Part shown: one piece after another, positions 16,881 through 25,691 of the stretch
How positions within the stretch are numbered: the first letter of the stretch is position 1
How the letters are laid out: each line of letters begins with the position of its first letter
From: Bacteroidales bacterium KHT7
GTDB lineage: Bacteria; Bacteroidota; Bacteroidia; Bacteroidales; Bacteroidaceae
Direction: 5' to 3'
Assembly: GCA_900102385.1 (NCBI GenBank)
Contig: FNBQ01000024.1
Span: 1 to 59,620 of the forward strand
DNA length: 59,620 bases
Notes under the pieces: generated by a model
Told to the model about the DNA's origin: nothing
Databases searched by the model: none
The model's input: only the letters and a program-made list of their open reading frames with translations
Position numbers and translations under genes: made by a program

Positions 16881-18254
16881 TTACTCGAAAGCACCCATAC
16901 GAAGCATGTTCACTTCCTGCTCTGTAAGGAATCTCCAGTCGCCGCGGCGAAGGTTCTTCTTTGTAAGACCAGCGAACAATACTCGGTCGAGCTTAGTTAC
17001 GCGATAGCCAAGGCTCTCGAAGATACGGCGAACGATACGGTTCTTACCGCTGTGAATCTCGATACCAACCTGCTTCTTGTCAGTCTCTGAAGCATAACTG
17101 ATTGCATCTGCGTGAATCTCGCCATCGTCGAGAGTGATGCCGGCTGCAATCTGCTCCAAGTCGTGACTTGTTACATTCTTGTCGCAATAAACGTGGTAAA
17201 CCTTCTTTTTCAAGAACTTAGGATGAGTAAGTTTTGAAGCCAAGTCACCATCGTTTGTAAGAAGAAGAACACCTGTTGTGTTGCGGTCGAGACGACCTAC
17301 AGGATAGATTCTCTCCTTGCAAGCACCCTTAACAAGGTCCATAACAGTCTTGCGTGCCTGTGGGTCGTCGCTTGTAGTAACGTAATCCTTTGGCTTGTTA
17401 AGAAGAACGTAAACCTTCTTCTCTACGTTTACAGGCTGATCGTGGAACTTAATCTCGTCAGAACGCTTAACCTTTGTACCAAGTTCAGTAACAACCTCGC
17501 CGTTTACAGAAACGACGCCTGCCTGGATGAACTCATCTGCCTCACGGCGTGAGCATACACCTGCATTGGCAAGGAACTTGTTCAAACGTACCAACTCATC
17601 TGGATCGTATGCAATTTCCTTATATTCAACAGGCTGCTTGTAAGAAGGAACTGCCTGCTGCTGAGGACGGCGACCATAACCACCCTGCTGAGGACGACCA
17701 TAACCGCCCTGCTGAGGACGACCGTAACCACCCTGCTGAGGACGACGACCGTAGCCACCCTGCTGAGGACGACCGTAACCGCCCTGCTGACGTGACTGAT
17801 AGCCACCTCCGTTGTAACCGCCCTGCTGACGCTGGTAACCACCGCCACCGTTGTAGCCGCCCTGCTGACGCTGGTAACCACCGCCATTGTAGCCGCCCTG
17901 CTGACGAGGCTGATAACCGCCGTCGTTATTGTAGCGAGTGCGTGACTGATAACCTGATGGACGATATGCAGCGCCATCGCTATCCTTCTGATAAGAAGAT
18001 GGACGATAGCTGCGCTCGCCGCCGTCGTTGCCATAAGGACGCTGTCCGCCATTGTTGTAGCGCGGACGCTGTGGACGACCGCCGCCATTATTGTTGTAAC
18101 CACCGTAGCGTGGGCGATATGACTGACGGTCAGAAGAATAAGAACCGCCGTCTGTGCTGTAGCTTCCACGATACTGTGAAGACTCACTTTGATTGTTGTC
18201 GCTGGCTGGAGCTCCATGGCTCTCTTCCTTCCAGTTTTCGTTTTCAATGCTCAT
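16881..18254 (-). CDS. RluB/RsuA-family pseudouridine synthase with long Gly/Gln/Arg-rich N-terminal extension
   Basis: Residues about 20-205 are low complexity, rich in Gly, Tyr, Arg, Gln and Asn, with tandem units such as YGRPQQGG and YQRQQGGYNGG. An S4 RNA-binding domain starts near residue 222 (RLNKFLANAGVCSRREADE), followed by the catalytic domain with YPVGRLDRNTTG, in which Asp323 is the catalytic residue, and by KNRIVRRIFESLGY. The enzyme modifies 23S or 16S rRNA uridine; the target cannot be read from sequence. The RGG-like tail is seen on Bacteroidetes homologues and may bind RNA or promote condensation. It lies 125 bases downstream of purB. Confidence 0.9.
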   Translation of the reverse strand: MSIENENWKEESHGAPASDNNQSESSQYRGSYSTDGGSYSSDRQSYRPRYGGYNNNGGGRPQRPRYNNGGQRPYGNDGGERSYRPSSYQKDSDGAAYRPSGYQSRTRYNNDGGYQPRQQGGYNGGGYQRQQGGYNGGGGYQRQQGGYNGGGYQSRQQGGYGRPQQGGYGRRPQQGGYGRPQQGGYGRPQQGGYGRRPQQQAVPSYKQPVEYKEIAYDPDELVRLNKFLANAGVCSRREADEFIQAGVVSVNGEVVTELGTKVKRSDEIKFHDQPVNVEKKVYVLLNKPKDYVTTSDDPQARKTVMDLVKGACKERIYPVGRLDRNTTGVLLLTNDGDLASKLTHPKFLKKKVYHVYCDKNVTSHDLEQIAAGITLDDGEIHADAISYASETDKKQVGIEIHSGKNRIVRRIFESLGYRVTKLDRVLFAGLTKKNLRRGDWRFLTEQEVNMLRMGAFE

Positions 18255-18379
18255 AGTCCTAATAAATTAATCATTTCTCGTTAACGTTATTCGAAGATAT
18301 CACTACCTCCTAAATGTGTACCCAGAAATTCAATTGTTAGTAATAAAATTAATAAACTCTTTTTTTTATTTGTTGTTTG

Positions 18380-19726
18380 TTATAAACCAGTGTATGAATG
18401 TGGTGTAATAGCACGCAGTTCTTCTTTCACGCTCTCACTCACCTCAAGTTCCTCAATAAAGTTCTTTATGCTACTTTCTGTAATGGCTGAATTTGTTCGT
18501 GTAAGAGCCTTCAGAGCCTCATATGGATGAGGATATGCCTCGCGGCGCAGAATTGTCTGAATAGCCTCGGCACAAACAGCCCAGCAGTTGTCAAGGTCGG
18601 CATTTATGGCAGCCTCGTTAAGCAGAAGCTTTCTCAAGCCCTTCAGAGTGCTTGCATTGGCGATGAGCATGTGTCCCATCGGAACGCCGATGTTTCTGAG
18701 AACCGTAGAATCGGTAAGGTCGCGCTGCAAACGGCTTACAGGGAGTTTTGCAGCCAAGTGCTGAAGCACGGCATTGGCAACGCCAAGATTTCCTTCTGAA
18801 TTCTCGAAGTCGATAGGGTTAACCTTGTGAGGCATTGCGCTCGAACCAACCTCACCAGCCTTAATCTTCTGCTTGAAATATTCCATCGAAACATACATCC
18901 AGAAATCACGATCAAGATCGATGATTATAGTATTTATACGTTTCATCGCGTCGAATATTGCACTCAGATTGTCGTAATTTGAAATTTGTGTTGTATACTC
19001 CTCTCTTTCAAGTCCAAGTTTCTCAGCCACAAACTTTGTTCCGAACGACTTCCAGTCGTACTGCGGATAAGCAACATGATGCGCGTTGTAGTTACCTGTT
19101 GCGCCGCCGAACTTGGCAGTTATTGGGCACGCCTTCAGTTGTGCAAGCTGGCGTTCCAAGCGGTACACATAAACCATTACTTCTTTTCCAAGACGTGTAG
19201 GAGATGCAGGCTGTCCGTGTGTCTTAGCCAGCATCGGAATGTTCTTCCATTCCTCGGCATACTCTTTCAACTGAGCAATAACCTCTTCAATCGAAGGATA
19301 GTAAACCTCTTCGAGAGCCTCTTTAATAGAGAGAGGTATAGAAGTATTGTTTATATCCTGCGAAGTGAGACCGAAATGTATGAATTCCTTGAATGCATCG
19401 AGGTTACCAATTTTGTCGAACTCCTCCTTTATAAAATATTCTACAGCTTTTACATCGTGGTTAGTGACCTTCTCGATGTCCTTGATGCGCTGTGCATCGT
19501 TTTCAGTAAAGTTCTGATATATGGCGCGTAGTTTAGGAAACAGCGCGTTGTCGAATGCCTTCAACTGAGGCAACGGTAATTCACAAAGGGTGATAAAATA
19601 TTCAATCTCTACTCTTACTCTATACTTTATAAGCGCAAATTCAGAAAAATATGCAGCCAATGCATCTGTTTTTCCTCTATAGCGGCCATCAATAGGCGAG
19701 ATGGCAGTTAATAAATCCAGTTCCAT
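18380..19726 (-). CDS. purB: Adenylosuccinate lyase
   Basis: Catalyses two fumarate-releasing steps of purine synthesis (SAICAR to AICAR and adenylosuccinate to AMP). 448 residues, with SPIDGRYRG at the start, HDVKAVEYFI, TSQDINNTS, KTHGQPASPTRLGKE (catalytic His) and the superfamily signature GSSAMPHKVNP. The shape and length match the long purB subgroup found in Bacteroidetes and gamma-proteobacteria. Upstream, two TATTTTTG boxes occur on the minus strand in 19765-19805; neither has a good -33 partner. Confidence 0.97.
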   Translation of the reverse strand: MELDLLTAISPIDGRYRGKTDALAAYFSEFALIKYRVRVEIEYFITLCELPLPQLKAFDNALFPKLRAIYQNFTENDAQRIKDIEKVTNHDVKAVEYFIKEEFDKIGNLDAFKEFIHFGLTSQDINNTSIPLSIKEALEEVYYPSIEEVIAQLKEYAEEWKNIPMLAKTHGQPASPTRLGKEVMVYVYRLERQLAQLKACPITAKFGGATGNYNAHHVAYPQYDWKSFGTKFVAEKLGLEREEYTTQISNYDNLSAIFDAMKRINTIIIDLDRDFWMYVSMEYFKQKIKAGEVGSSAMPHKVNPIDFENSEGNLGVANAVLQHLAAKLPVSRLQRDLTDSTVLRNIGVPMGHMLIANASTLKGLRKLLLNEAAINADLDNCWAVCAEAIQTILRREAYPHPYEALKALTRTNSAITESSIKNFIEELEVSESVKEELRAITPHSYTGL

Positions 19727-19823
19727 TATAAAAAATAAATATAAACTATATGTGAATGCTACAAATTATTTGGCAAAAATAATTATTTTTATCAAAAATA
19801 CAACTTTTTCGCTGAATTATTTA

Positions 19824-20813
19824 TCAGAAGCTCTTAAATCCTATAATTTCGCGGACATCTTTCAGCGTCTGCTGGGCACTCTTTCGAGCCTTGTCGCCAC
19901 CTGCCGCCAGAATCTCATCGAGCATCTCTGGCTTAGCCGAAAATTCCAAGATACGCTCGCGGATTGGACTGATGGCGTTCACCATATCCTCGGCAAGTTG
20001 TTTTTTCATGTCTCCGTAGCGGAGTGTGCAGTCGTTCCACTTCTCGTCGAAATAGTCGAGAGTCTCCTTGCTTGATACTATGCTCATCATTGTGAAGAGG
20101 TTCTTGATTACCTCTGGCTTCTCGCTGTTCATGCTCTGAGGGCCTGCATCGGTAACAGCCTTCATCACTTTCTTGCGTATTGTCTTCTCGTCGTCGATGA
20201 GATAGATGCAGTTTCCGTCGCTCTTGCCCATCTTTCCAGAGCCGTCGAGTCCCGGGACTTTAAGTGCCTGTGCTCCGAAATAGTAGTTCTGTGGCTCTGG
20301 AAAATATTCAACTCCGTAGATGTTGTTGAAACGGCGTGCGCACTTGCGTGCCATCTCCATGTTCTGCTCCTGATCTTTTCCTACCGGAACTTTTACCGCA
20401 CGATGCTGCAAGATGTCGGCTGCCATAAGGGTTGGATAAGTAAGCAATCCGGCATTTACGTTGTCGGGCTGCTGACGAGCCTTGTCCTTGAACGTAGTTA
20501 CACGCTCAAGTTCGCCGAGGTATGTGTTCATATTGAAGAACAGGTAAAGCTCGAGAACTTCCTTTACGTCGCTCTGCAAATATATCGTCGCCTTTTCAGG
20601 GTCGAGTCCGCATGCAAGGTATTCAGCCATGATGGTTCGCGCGCTGCGCTTAATATCCTCAGGTTTAGGGCTTGTAGTAAGAGAATGCCAATCGGCAATA
20701 AAGAAGAGACAGTTAAACTCATCCTGCATTTTCACAAAGCTTCTCACCGCACCATAGTAGTTTCCAAGATGCAAATTTCCTGTTGGGCGTATTCCACTAA
20801 CAACTGTTTCCAT
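19824..20813 (-). CDS. trpS: Tryptophanyl-tRNA synthetase
   Basis: Class I synthetase of 329 residues. The HIGH motif appears as TGNLHLGNYYGA near residue 12, and the KMSKS loop as GKMGKSDGN near residue 195. Also present is the ADILQHRAVKVPVGKDQ tryptophan-site block. It is divergent from tRNA-Val; a -7 box TATCTTTG lies at 20867-20860 on the minus strand. Confidence 0.97.
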   Translation of the reverse strand: METVVSGIRPTGNLHLGNYYGAVRSFVKMQDEFNCLFFIADWHSLTTSPKPEDIKRSARTIMAEYLACGLDPEKATIYLQSDVKEVLELYLFFNMNTYLGELERVTTFKDKARQQPDNVNAGLLTYPTLMAADILQHRAVKVPVGKDQEQNMEMARKCARRFNNIYGVEYFPEPQNYYFGAQALKVPGLDGSGKMGKSDGNCIYLIDDEKTIRKKVMKAVTDAGPQSMNSEKPEVIKNLFTMMSIVSSKETLDYFDEKWNDCTLRYGDMKKQLAEDMVNAISPIRERILEFSAKPEMLDEILAAGGDKARKSAQQTLKDVREIIGFKSF

Positions 20814-20918
20814 GTTTGTATTTAAAATTGTATTTATATTCTTATTTCTTTACAAGGTGCAAAGATATACTTTTTTTTCGTTTTTTTGCCCATGCAATAA
20901 AAAAAGTTGCTTAAAAAT

Positions 20919-20949
20919 TTTGCAGTTTGAAAAAATCGCCGTATCTTTG
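20919..20949 (+). promoter_or_regulatory. Promoter of tRNA-Val
   Basis: TTTG at 20919-20922, 19-base spacer, TATCTTTG at 20942-20949; the tRNA begins 20 bases further. Confidence 0.75.
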
Positions 20950-20968
20950 CATCGCTTTTCGAAAGAAA

Positions 20969-21043
20969 GGGCGTTTAGCTCAGCTGGTTTAGAGCATCTG
21001 CCTTACAAGCAGAGGGTCGGCGGTTCGAATCCGTCAACGCCCA
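20969..21043 (+). tRNA. tRNA-Val (anticodon TAC)
   Basis: Acceptor stem GGGCGTT/AACGCCC with discriminator A, anticodon stem TCTGC/GCAGA with loop CTTACAA, T arm GGTTCGAATCC. 75 nt; CCA is not encoded (ACTC follows). Confidence 0.96.
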
Positions 21044-21046
21044 CTC

Positions 21047-21087
21047 AAAAGGATTTCAAGTTTTTTTTTGAAATCCTTTTTCTTTTT
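21047..21087 (+). terminator. Intrinsic terminator of tRNA-Val
   Basis: AAAAGGATTTCAA (21047-21059) pairs with TTGAAATCCTTTT (21068-21080), followed by TCTTTTT. Confidence 0.85.
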
Positions 21088-21140
21088 ATACCGAAAAAAC
21101 TTATCTTTGCAATCGCACAAACAAAATACTTAATACAAAA

Positions 21141-22796
21141 ATGCGAATATTTCCTACACTAATCATTTTGTGCGCAACGGCAATCTGCCACGCACAAACG
21201 AAATTTTCATTCGAAGGAAAATCTCTCACATCATCAAGAAATAACATCTATGTAAGCAGCAAGGCAAAAACGAATGCGAAGAAATTCACGTTCAATAGCA
21301 TGAACGAGGCTTTGGCTTTTGCTGAGAAGAACGCCGCCGATTCGACAACAATCTACATAGAACCATCTGTATATTGGATTGACAATCCTGATGACGACGG
21401 CATCCGCAAACCGCTAAACGGCGAGAACGAGCCTTTTGGAATGAAAGCAAAAATCTCGAATCTGAAAATCATCGGACTTTCGAAGAACCCGGAAGATGTG
21501 ATTCTTGCATGCAACCGCGGTCAGACACAGGGAGCGGTCGGAAACTTCACGATGTTTCATTTCAGCGGAGACAATATCTCAATCCAGAATATCACATTAG
21601 GAAACTATTGTAACGTTGACCTCACCTACCCTCTCAACCCGAAACTGAACAGAAAGAAGCGCAACGACGCCATTGTTCAGGCACAACTTGCCATCTGCAA
21701 CGGCGACAACTACAAGGCCGAGAATTGCAGATTCATCTCGCGCCTTAACCTCTGCCCTTTTGCCGGAGCAAGGCACGCAACATTCAACAACTGTTATTTC
21801 GAATGTACCGACGACGCACTTTGCGGAACCGGAACGTACAACGACTGTTCGCTCACGTTCTTTTCGTCAAAGCCGTTCTACACCACATCGGCACAAGGCG
21901 CGACGTTTAACAGATGCAAGATTCACACCAAAGTAAGCGGAACGCAATATCTGACAAAAGTGAGCGGTCCTGTAAAAATGATTGACTGCGAATGGACGAG
22001 CGACGACCCGAATCTCGACATAAAATGGTGCAAAGACCCTAATCCCAAGCATCTTTGCATAATGCAAGGCAACACACTAAACGGGAAGCCGTTCAACCTT
22101 CCGCCAACACCAAACATTCCGCGCCCTATAAAGCACCCCACTCTTGCACTTCAGGCGCAGCCAGAAATAATCGAAGGTGCATGGACTTTAGATGCCTACA
22201 AGCCCGAAGATACAGCCGATTTCAACTGGAGCATAGACAATAGCAAATCGCCTTGGTGCTACGGCGAGGGCATAGACGGAGCAGAGGGCTGCTACGGCAT
22301 GATTCAGAACGTGAAAGGCGCAAGAATGATGTTCACCGCCAAGAGCAACGAAGATTATAAGGGTCAGATTCTGAACATCGATTTGGCTCCATGCAAATCG
22401 GCAGGACAAGGATTCGGAAGCGCAACAGGACAGTACTTGGACATCTGCATAAAATTCGACACAAAAACCTTGACCGGCTACGGAGTACGATTCGTCAGAA
22501 CTCCGCAACACGACAGAGCCGTAGACGTTTACCTTGTAGAATACAAGGATTCGAAAGTAACAGCCATCTGCAAGGCCGAGAAATGCACGCTATTCAAGAA
22601 AGGCTGCCAACTGACGCTCAAAGCCACGGGCGACAAACTGACAGCAACAATAAAGAACGGCGACAAATTGCAGGAACTTTCAGCCGTAATGCAGTCGCCA
22701 AACAAATTTGGAGGAATACACATCCAGCATACGGGCAGCACGGGTGCATCGGCCACCGTAATAACCGCAATACATTCGGAATACACGGAAAAGTAA
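21141..22796 (+). CDS. Secreted right-handed beta-helix (pectin lyase-like) protein with C-terminal sandwich domain, 551 aa
   Basis: Signal peptide (cleavage after ICHA). Residues about 45-330 show the repeating pattern of a right-handed parallel beta-helix: FTFNSMNEALAFAEKN at the first turn as in pectinesterase-like folds, IYIEPSVYWI, LKIIGLSKNPEDVIL, ISIQNITLGNYCNV and CRFISRLNLC. Residues about 350-550 form a jelly-roll-like domain with QGFGSATGQYLDICIKFD and FGGIHIQHTGSTGASA. This suggests a polysaccharide-acting surface or periplasmic enzyme, but the CE8 catalytic Asp pair is not clear and no substrate can be named. A -7 box TATCTTTG lies at 21102-21109. Confidence 0.6.
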   Translation: MRIFPTLIILCATAICHAQTKFSFEGKSLTSSRNNIYVSSKAKTNAKKFTFNSMNEALAFAEKNAADSTTIYIEPSVYWIDNPDDDGIRKPLNGENEPFGMKAKISNLKIIGLSKNPEDVILACNRGQTQGAVGNFTMFHFSGDNISIQNITLGNYCNVDLTYPLNPKLNRKKRNDAIVQAQLAICNGDNYKAENCRFISRLNLCPFAGARHATFNNCYFECTDDALCGTGTYNDCSLTFFSSKPFYTTSAQGATFNRCKIHTKVSGTQYLTKVSGPVKMIDCEWTSDDPNLDIKWCKDPNPKHLCIMQGNTLNGKPFNLPPTPNIPRPIKHPTLALQAQPEIIEGAWTLDAYKPEDTADFNWSIDNSKSPWCYGEGIDGAEGCYGMIQNVKGARMMFTAKSNEDYKGQILNIDLAPCKSAGQGFGSATGQYLDICIKFDTKTLTGYGVRFVRTPQHDRAVDVYLVEYKDSKVTAICKAEKCTLFKKGCQLTLKATGDKLTATIKNGDKLQELSAVMQSPNKFGGIHIQHTGSTGASATVITAIHSEYTEK

Positions 22797-22856
22797 AGTC
22801 AGAAAAGCCGAGCATTCGTCCCGAACGAATCCCGAAGGAATCCCGAACAAACGAAC

Positions 22857-22909
22857 AAAAAAGGGCTCGCAACCGCATGAAGATATTTTGCGATTGCGAG
22901 TCTTTTTTA
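22857..22909. terminator. Bidirectional terminator between convergent genes
   Basis: GGGCTCGCAA (22863-22872) pairs with TTGCGAGTCT (22894-22903); T6 follows on the plus strand and a T-rich run follows on the minus strand. Confidence 0.8.
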
Positions 22910-22925
22910 CACAACTAAAAAGCCT

Positions 22926-23276
22926 TCACGAAAAGAACTCATCTGCTTTTCTTTTGGCTTTCTCGATGGCAGAATCCGAAGCGTTTAGTCTGATGCGGGC
23001 AACCGCCCATGCCACCACACCAAAATCATCGGTATAGCCCAAGCCCGGAATGAGGTCGGGAATCACATCCAAGGGCGAAATGAAGTACCCTATCGCGCCC
23101 ATTATTATCGCCTTGTCGGCAGCCGAAGCCTCGGGGAAAGCATACCATAGAACCAGGACATTCTCAACAAGTTCACGGCCTGCCGTCTTGGCATACTTCG
23201 CAAGCTTGTTCATCAAACCGCCTTCCGAGAAATCCTTCTTGTATTTCTCTATTTCATATTTCTTGATATCATCCAT
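22926..23276 (-). CDS. DUF1232 (YkvA-like) protein, 116 aa
   Basis: Contains the DUF1232 core DKAIIMGAIGYFISPLDVIPDLIPGLGYTDD-type segment, in which the SPLDVIPD motif is diagnostic, preceded by a hydrophobic helix (ENVLVLWYAF). Predicted small membrane-associated protein of unknown function. It is monocistronic, convergent with the beta-helix gene, and divergent from rplU. Confidence 0.85.
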   Translation of the reverse strand: MDDIKKYEIEKYKKDFSEGGLMNKLAKYAKTAGRELVENVLVLWYAFPEASAADKAIIMGAIGYFISPLDVIPDLIPGLGYTDDFGVVAWAVARIRLNASDSAIEKAKRKADEFFS

Positions 23277-23417
23277 AACATTCAGAATTTAAATGACAAC
23301 TGCTGCAAACATACAAAAAGAAAACCGAAAAGCATCACTTCCACCGAAGTTTATCACATTCGGCACAAGAACATCCGGCAAAAATGCAGAATCACATCAT
23401 TTTATCAAACAAAACAC

Positions 23418-23448
23418 TTTGCCAATTCAAAAAAGTTATGTATTTTTG
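23418..23448 (+). promoter_or_regulatory. Promoter of rplU-rpmA
   Basis: TTTG at 23418-23421, 19-base spacer, TATTTTTG at 23441-23448. The leader of about 75 bases contains a small stem CGAAC/GTTCG (23482-23497) that might take part in feedback control. Confidence 0.75.
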
Positions 23449-23531
23449 CCGCCGATTTAGTCCGTGGAGGCTAAGAAGTAACCGAACGAATCGGTTCGCC
23501 TTGCGGAGAAAACCCGTTTAAATTTTATAAA

Positions 23532-23849
23532 ATGTACGCAATCGTAGAGATTAACGGTCAGCAGTTCAAGGCTGAAGAGGGCAAGAAATTGTTCGTTCAT
23601 CACATCGTTGATGCAGAGGCTAACGCAACTGTTGAATTTGACAAGGTATTGTTGGTAGACAACAACGGTACTGTAACAGTAGGTGCTCCAGCTGTAGAAG
23701 GAGCAAAGGTAGTTGCTGAGGTAGTTTCACCACTTGTAAAGGGCGACAAGGTTCTTGTTTTCCACAAGAAGAGAAGAAAAGGTTACCGCAAGTTGAACGG
23801 TCACCGTCAGCAGTTCTCAGAGATTTTAATCAAGTCAGTAATCGCTTAA
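23532..23849 (+). CDS. rplU: 50S ribosomal protein L21
   Basis: 105 residues, [20 protein letters not shown] at the start and the C-terminal basic [15 protein letters not shown] block of L21. It forms the standard rplU-rpmA pair with a 20-base gap. Confidence 0.98.
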   Translation: MYAIVEINGQQFKAEEGKKLFVHHIVDAEANATVEFDKVLLVDNNGTVTVGAPAVEGAKVVAEVVSPLVKGDKVLVFHKKRRKGYRKLNGHRQQFSEILIKSVIA

Positions 23850-23869
23850 TCATTTAAAATAGAAGTAAG

Positions 23870-24127
23870 ATGGCACATAAAAAAGGTGTAGGTAGTTCTA
23901 AGAACGGCCGTGAGTCAGCAGCTCAAAGATTAGGTGTTAAGATCTTCGGTGGTCAGAAGGTAGTGGCTGGTAACATCATCGTTCGCCAGCGTGGTACAAA
24001 GCACAACCCAGGTGAGAACGTAGGTATCGGTAAGGATGATACTTTGTTCGCTTTGGTTGACGGTACTGTAACATTCAAGAAGGGCCGCCTTAACAGAAGC
24101 ATCGTTTCTGTTATTCCAGAGGCTTAA
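23870..24127 (+). CDS. rpmA: 50S ribosomal protein L27
   Basis: 85 residues starting [15 protein letters not shown] with [19 protein letters not shown]. There is no N-terminal extension of the Firmicutes type that needs cleavage, so the N-terminus reaches the peptidyl transferase centre directly. Confidence 0.98.
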   Translation: MAHKKGVGSSKNGRESAAQRLGVKIFGGQKVVAGNIIVRQRGTKHNPGENVGIGKDDTLFALVDGTVTFKKGRLNRSIVSVIPEA

Positions 24128-24149
24128 TTAGCATCAAAAATACAAAACT

Positions 24150-24181
24150 AAAGGATGGTTCTTGCGAATCATCCTTTTTTT
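24150..24181 (+). terminator. Intrinsic terminator after rpmA
   Basis: AAAGGATG pairs with CATCCTTT, followed by T7. The -7 box of serS (TATTTTTG, 24201-24208) is just beyond, and its TTTG partner at 24179-24182 overlaps the T tract. Confidence 0.85.
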
Positions 24182-24272
24182 GTGGCATTTTATTTTGCCA
24201 TATTTTTGATTTTCACTAATTTTGCTTCGTTTTTCATTCCTATTATAGCGAAAAGTAATAAAACATTAAAAT

Positions 24273-25565
24273 ATGCTTACATTAAATGTTATAACCGAAG
24301 AAACCGAAAAGGTTATCAAAGGTTTGGAAAAGAAGCATTTCGCCGGAGCAAAAGAGGCTATCGACAATGTGCTTGCAGTTGACAAGAAGCGCCGCGAGGT
24401 TCAGAAGAAACTCGACGACAATAAAGCAGAAGCAAACAAGCTTTCAAAGACAATCGGTGCCTTCATGAAGGAAGGCAAGAAGGATGATGCAGAGGCTGCA
24501 AAGGCAAAGGTTGCAGAACTGAAGCAGGATACTGAGAAATTGCAGAACGAACTTACAGCAAGCGAGCAGGAACTTACTGCGTTGCTTTGTACAATTCCTA
24601 ACATTCCTAACGACGACGTGCCAGAAGGCGCAGGCGCAGAGGACAATGTTGTTGTAAAGACTGGCGGCAAAGTGCCAGAACTTGGCGACGATGCTCTCTG
24701 CCACTGGGACTTGGCAAAGAAATACAACCTCATAGACTTTGAACTTGGCGTTAAGGTAACAGGCGCAGGCTTCCCATTCTACATCGGAAAGATGGCTCGC
24801 CTTCAGCGCGCACTCGAGGCTTTCTTCCTCGACGAGGCTCGCAAGAATGGTTATCTTGAGGTTCAGCCTCCTTACGTTGTAAACCAGGCATCAGGCTACG
24901 GTACTGGTCAGCTTCCAGACAAGGAAGGTCAGATGTATCACGCAAACCTCGACGACTTGTATCTTATCCCAACAGCCGAAGTTCCTGTAACAAACATCTT
25001 CCGCGATGTTATTCTCGACGAGAAGGACCTTCCTATCAAGCGTTGTGCTTACTCAGGCTGTTTCCGTCGCGAGGCAGGTTCGTACGGTAAGGACGTTCGC
25101 GGTCTTAACCGTCTGCACCAGTTCGACAAGGTTGAGATTGTACGCATCGATACTCCGGAGCACTCTTACGAGAGCCTCAAGGAGATGCTGAACCACGTTG
25201 AGAGCCTTCTTGTAAAACTCGAGTTGCCATACCGTATTCTTCGTCTTTGCGGCGGCGACATGTCGTTTACAAGCGCAATATGCTACGACTTCGAGGTTTA
25301 TTCAGCAGCACAGAAGCGTTGGCTTGAGGTTAGTTCAACATCTAACTTCGAGAGTTATCAGGCTAACCGTCTGAAATGCCGCTACCGTCGTGCCGAGGAC
25401 AAGAAGACAGAACTCTGCCACACTCTTAACGGCTCGGCTCTGGCATTGCCAAGAATCGTTGCATCTATAATGGAGAACAACCAGACTCCAGAGGGCATCA
25501 GAGTTCCGAAGGTTCTTGTTCCTTACTGCGGCTTCGAGATGCTCGACGACAAGAATTTCGACTAA
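24273..25565 (+). CDS. serS: Seryl-tRNA synthetase
   Basis: 430 residues. The N-terminal half up to about residue 110 is the long antiparallel coiled coil that clamps the tRNA-Ser variable arm (many Lys/Glu/Ala heptads). The class II core shows TAEVPVTN, motif 2 FRREAGSYGKDVRGLNRLHQF and motif 3 NGSALALPRIVASIMENNQ. It has its own promoter (24201-24208 -7 box) and terminator (25582-25632). Confidence 0.97.
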   Translation: MLTLNVITEETEKVIKGLEKKHFAGAKEAIDNVLAVDKKRREVQKKLDDNKAEANKLSKTIGAFMKEGKKDDAEAAKAKVAELKQDTEKLQNELTASEQELTALLCTIPNIPNDDVPEGAGAEDNVVVKTGGKVPELGDDALCHWDLAKKYNLIDFELGVKVTGAGFPFYIGKMARLQRALEAFFLDEARKNGYLEVQPPYVVNQASGYGTGQLPDKEGQMYHANLDDLYLIPTAEVPVTNIFRDVILDEKDLPIKRCAYSGCFRREAGSYGKDVRGLNRLHQFDKVEIVRIDTPEHSYESLKEMLNHVESLLVKLELPYRILRLCGGDMSFTSAICYDFEVYSAAQKRWLEVSSTSNFESYQANRLKCRYRRAEDKKTELCHTLNGSALALPRIVASIMENNQTPEGIRVPKVLVPYCGFEMLDDKNFD

Positions 25566-25581
25566 AAGAAACGAAAAAACA

Positions 25582-25632
25582 TAAGCGGTCGCGAATTAAC
25601 ACGAGGTTGTGCCTGTTCGTGACCGCTTTTTC
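25582..25632 (+). terminator. Intrinsic terminator of serS
   Basis: AAGCGGTCGCGAA pairs with TTCGTGACCGCTT, one mismatch, T5 tract. Confidence 0.85.
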
Positions 25633-25691
25633 ATAATATAGGATAACAAAAAGACAACCAACAAACAAAAGATATATTAACAAACAAACTT

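Noticed and set aside
17640-17930. Regular repeats that look CRISPR-like on the DNA level
   Set aside because: They are in-frame codon repeats of a protein low-complexity domain, with no spacer structure and no cas genes.
17549-18256. Open plus-strand frame rich in Asp, His and Arg repeats
   Set aside because: It is the mirror image of the Gly/Gln/Arg repeat coding of the pseudouridine synthase; repetitive DNA keeps the frame open.
20812-21162. 116-codon open frame on the plus strand
   Set aside because: It runs through the tRNA-Val gene and its terminator and has no protein-like features.
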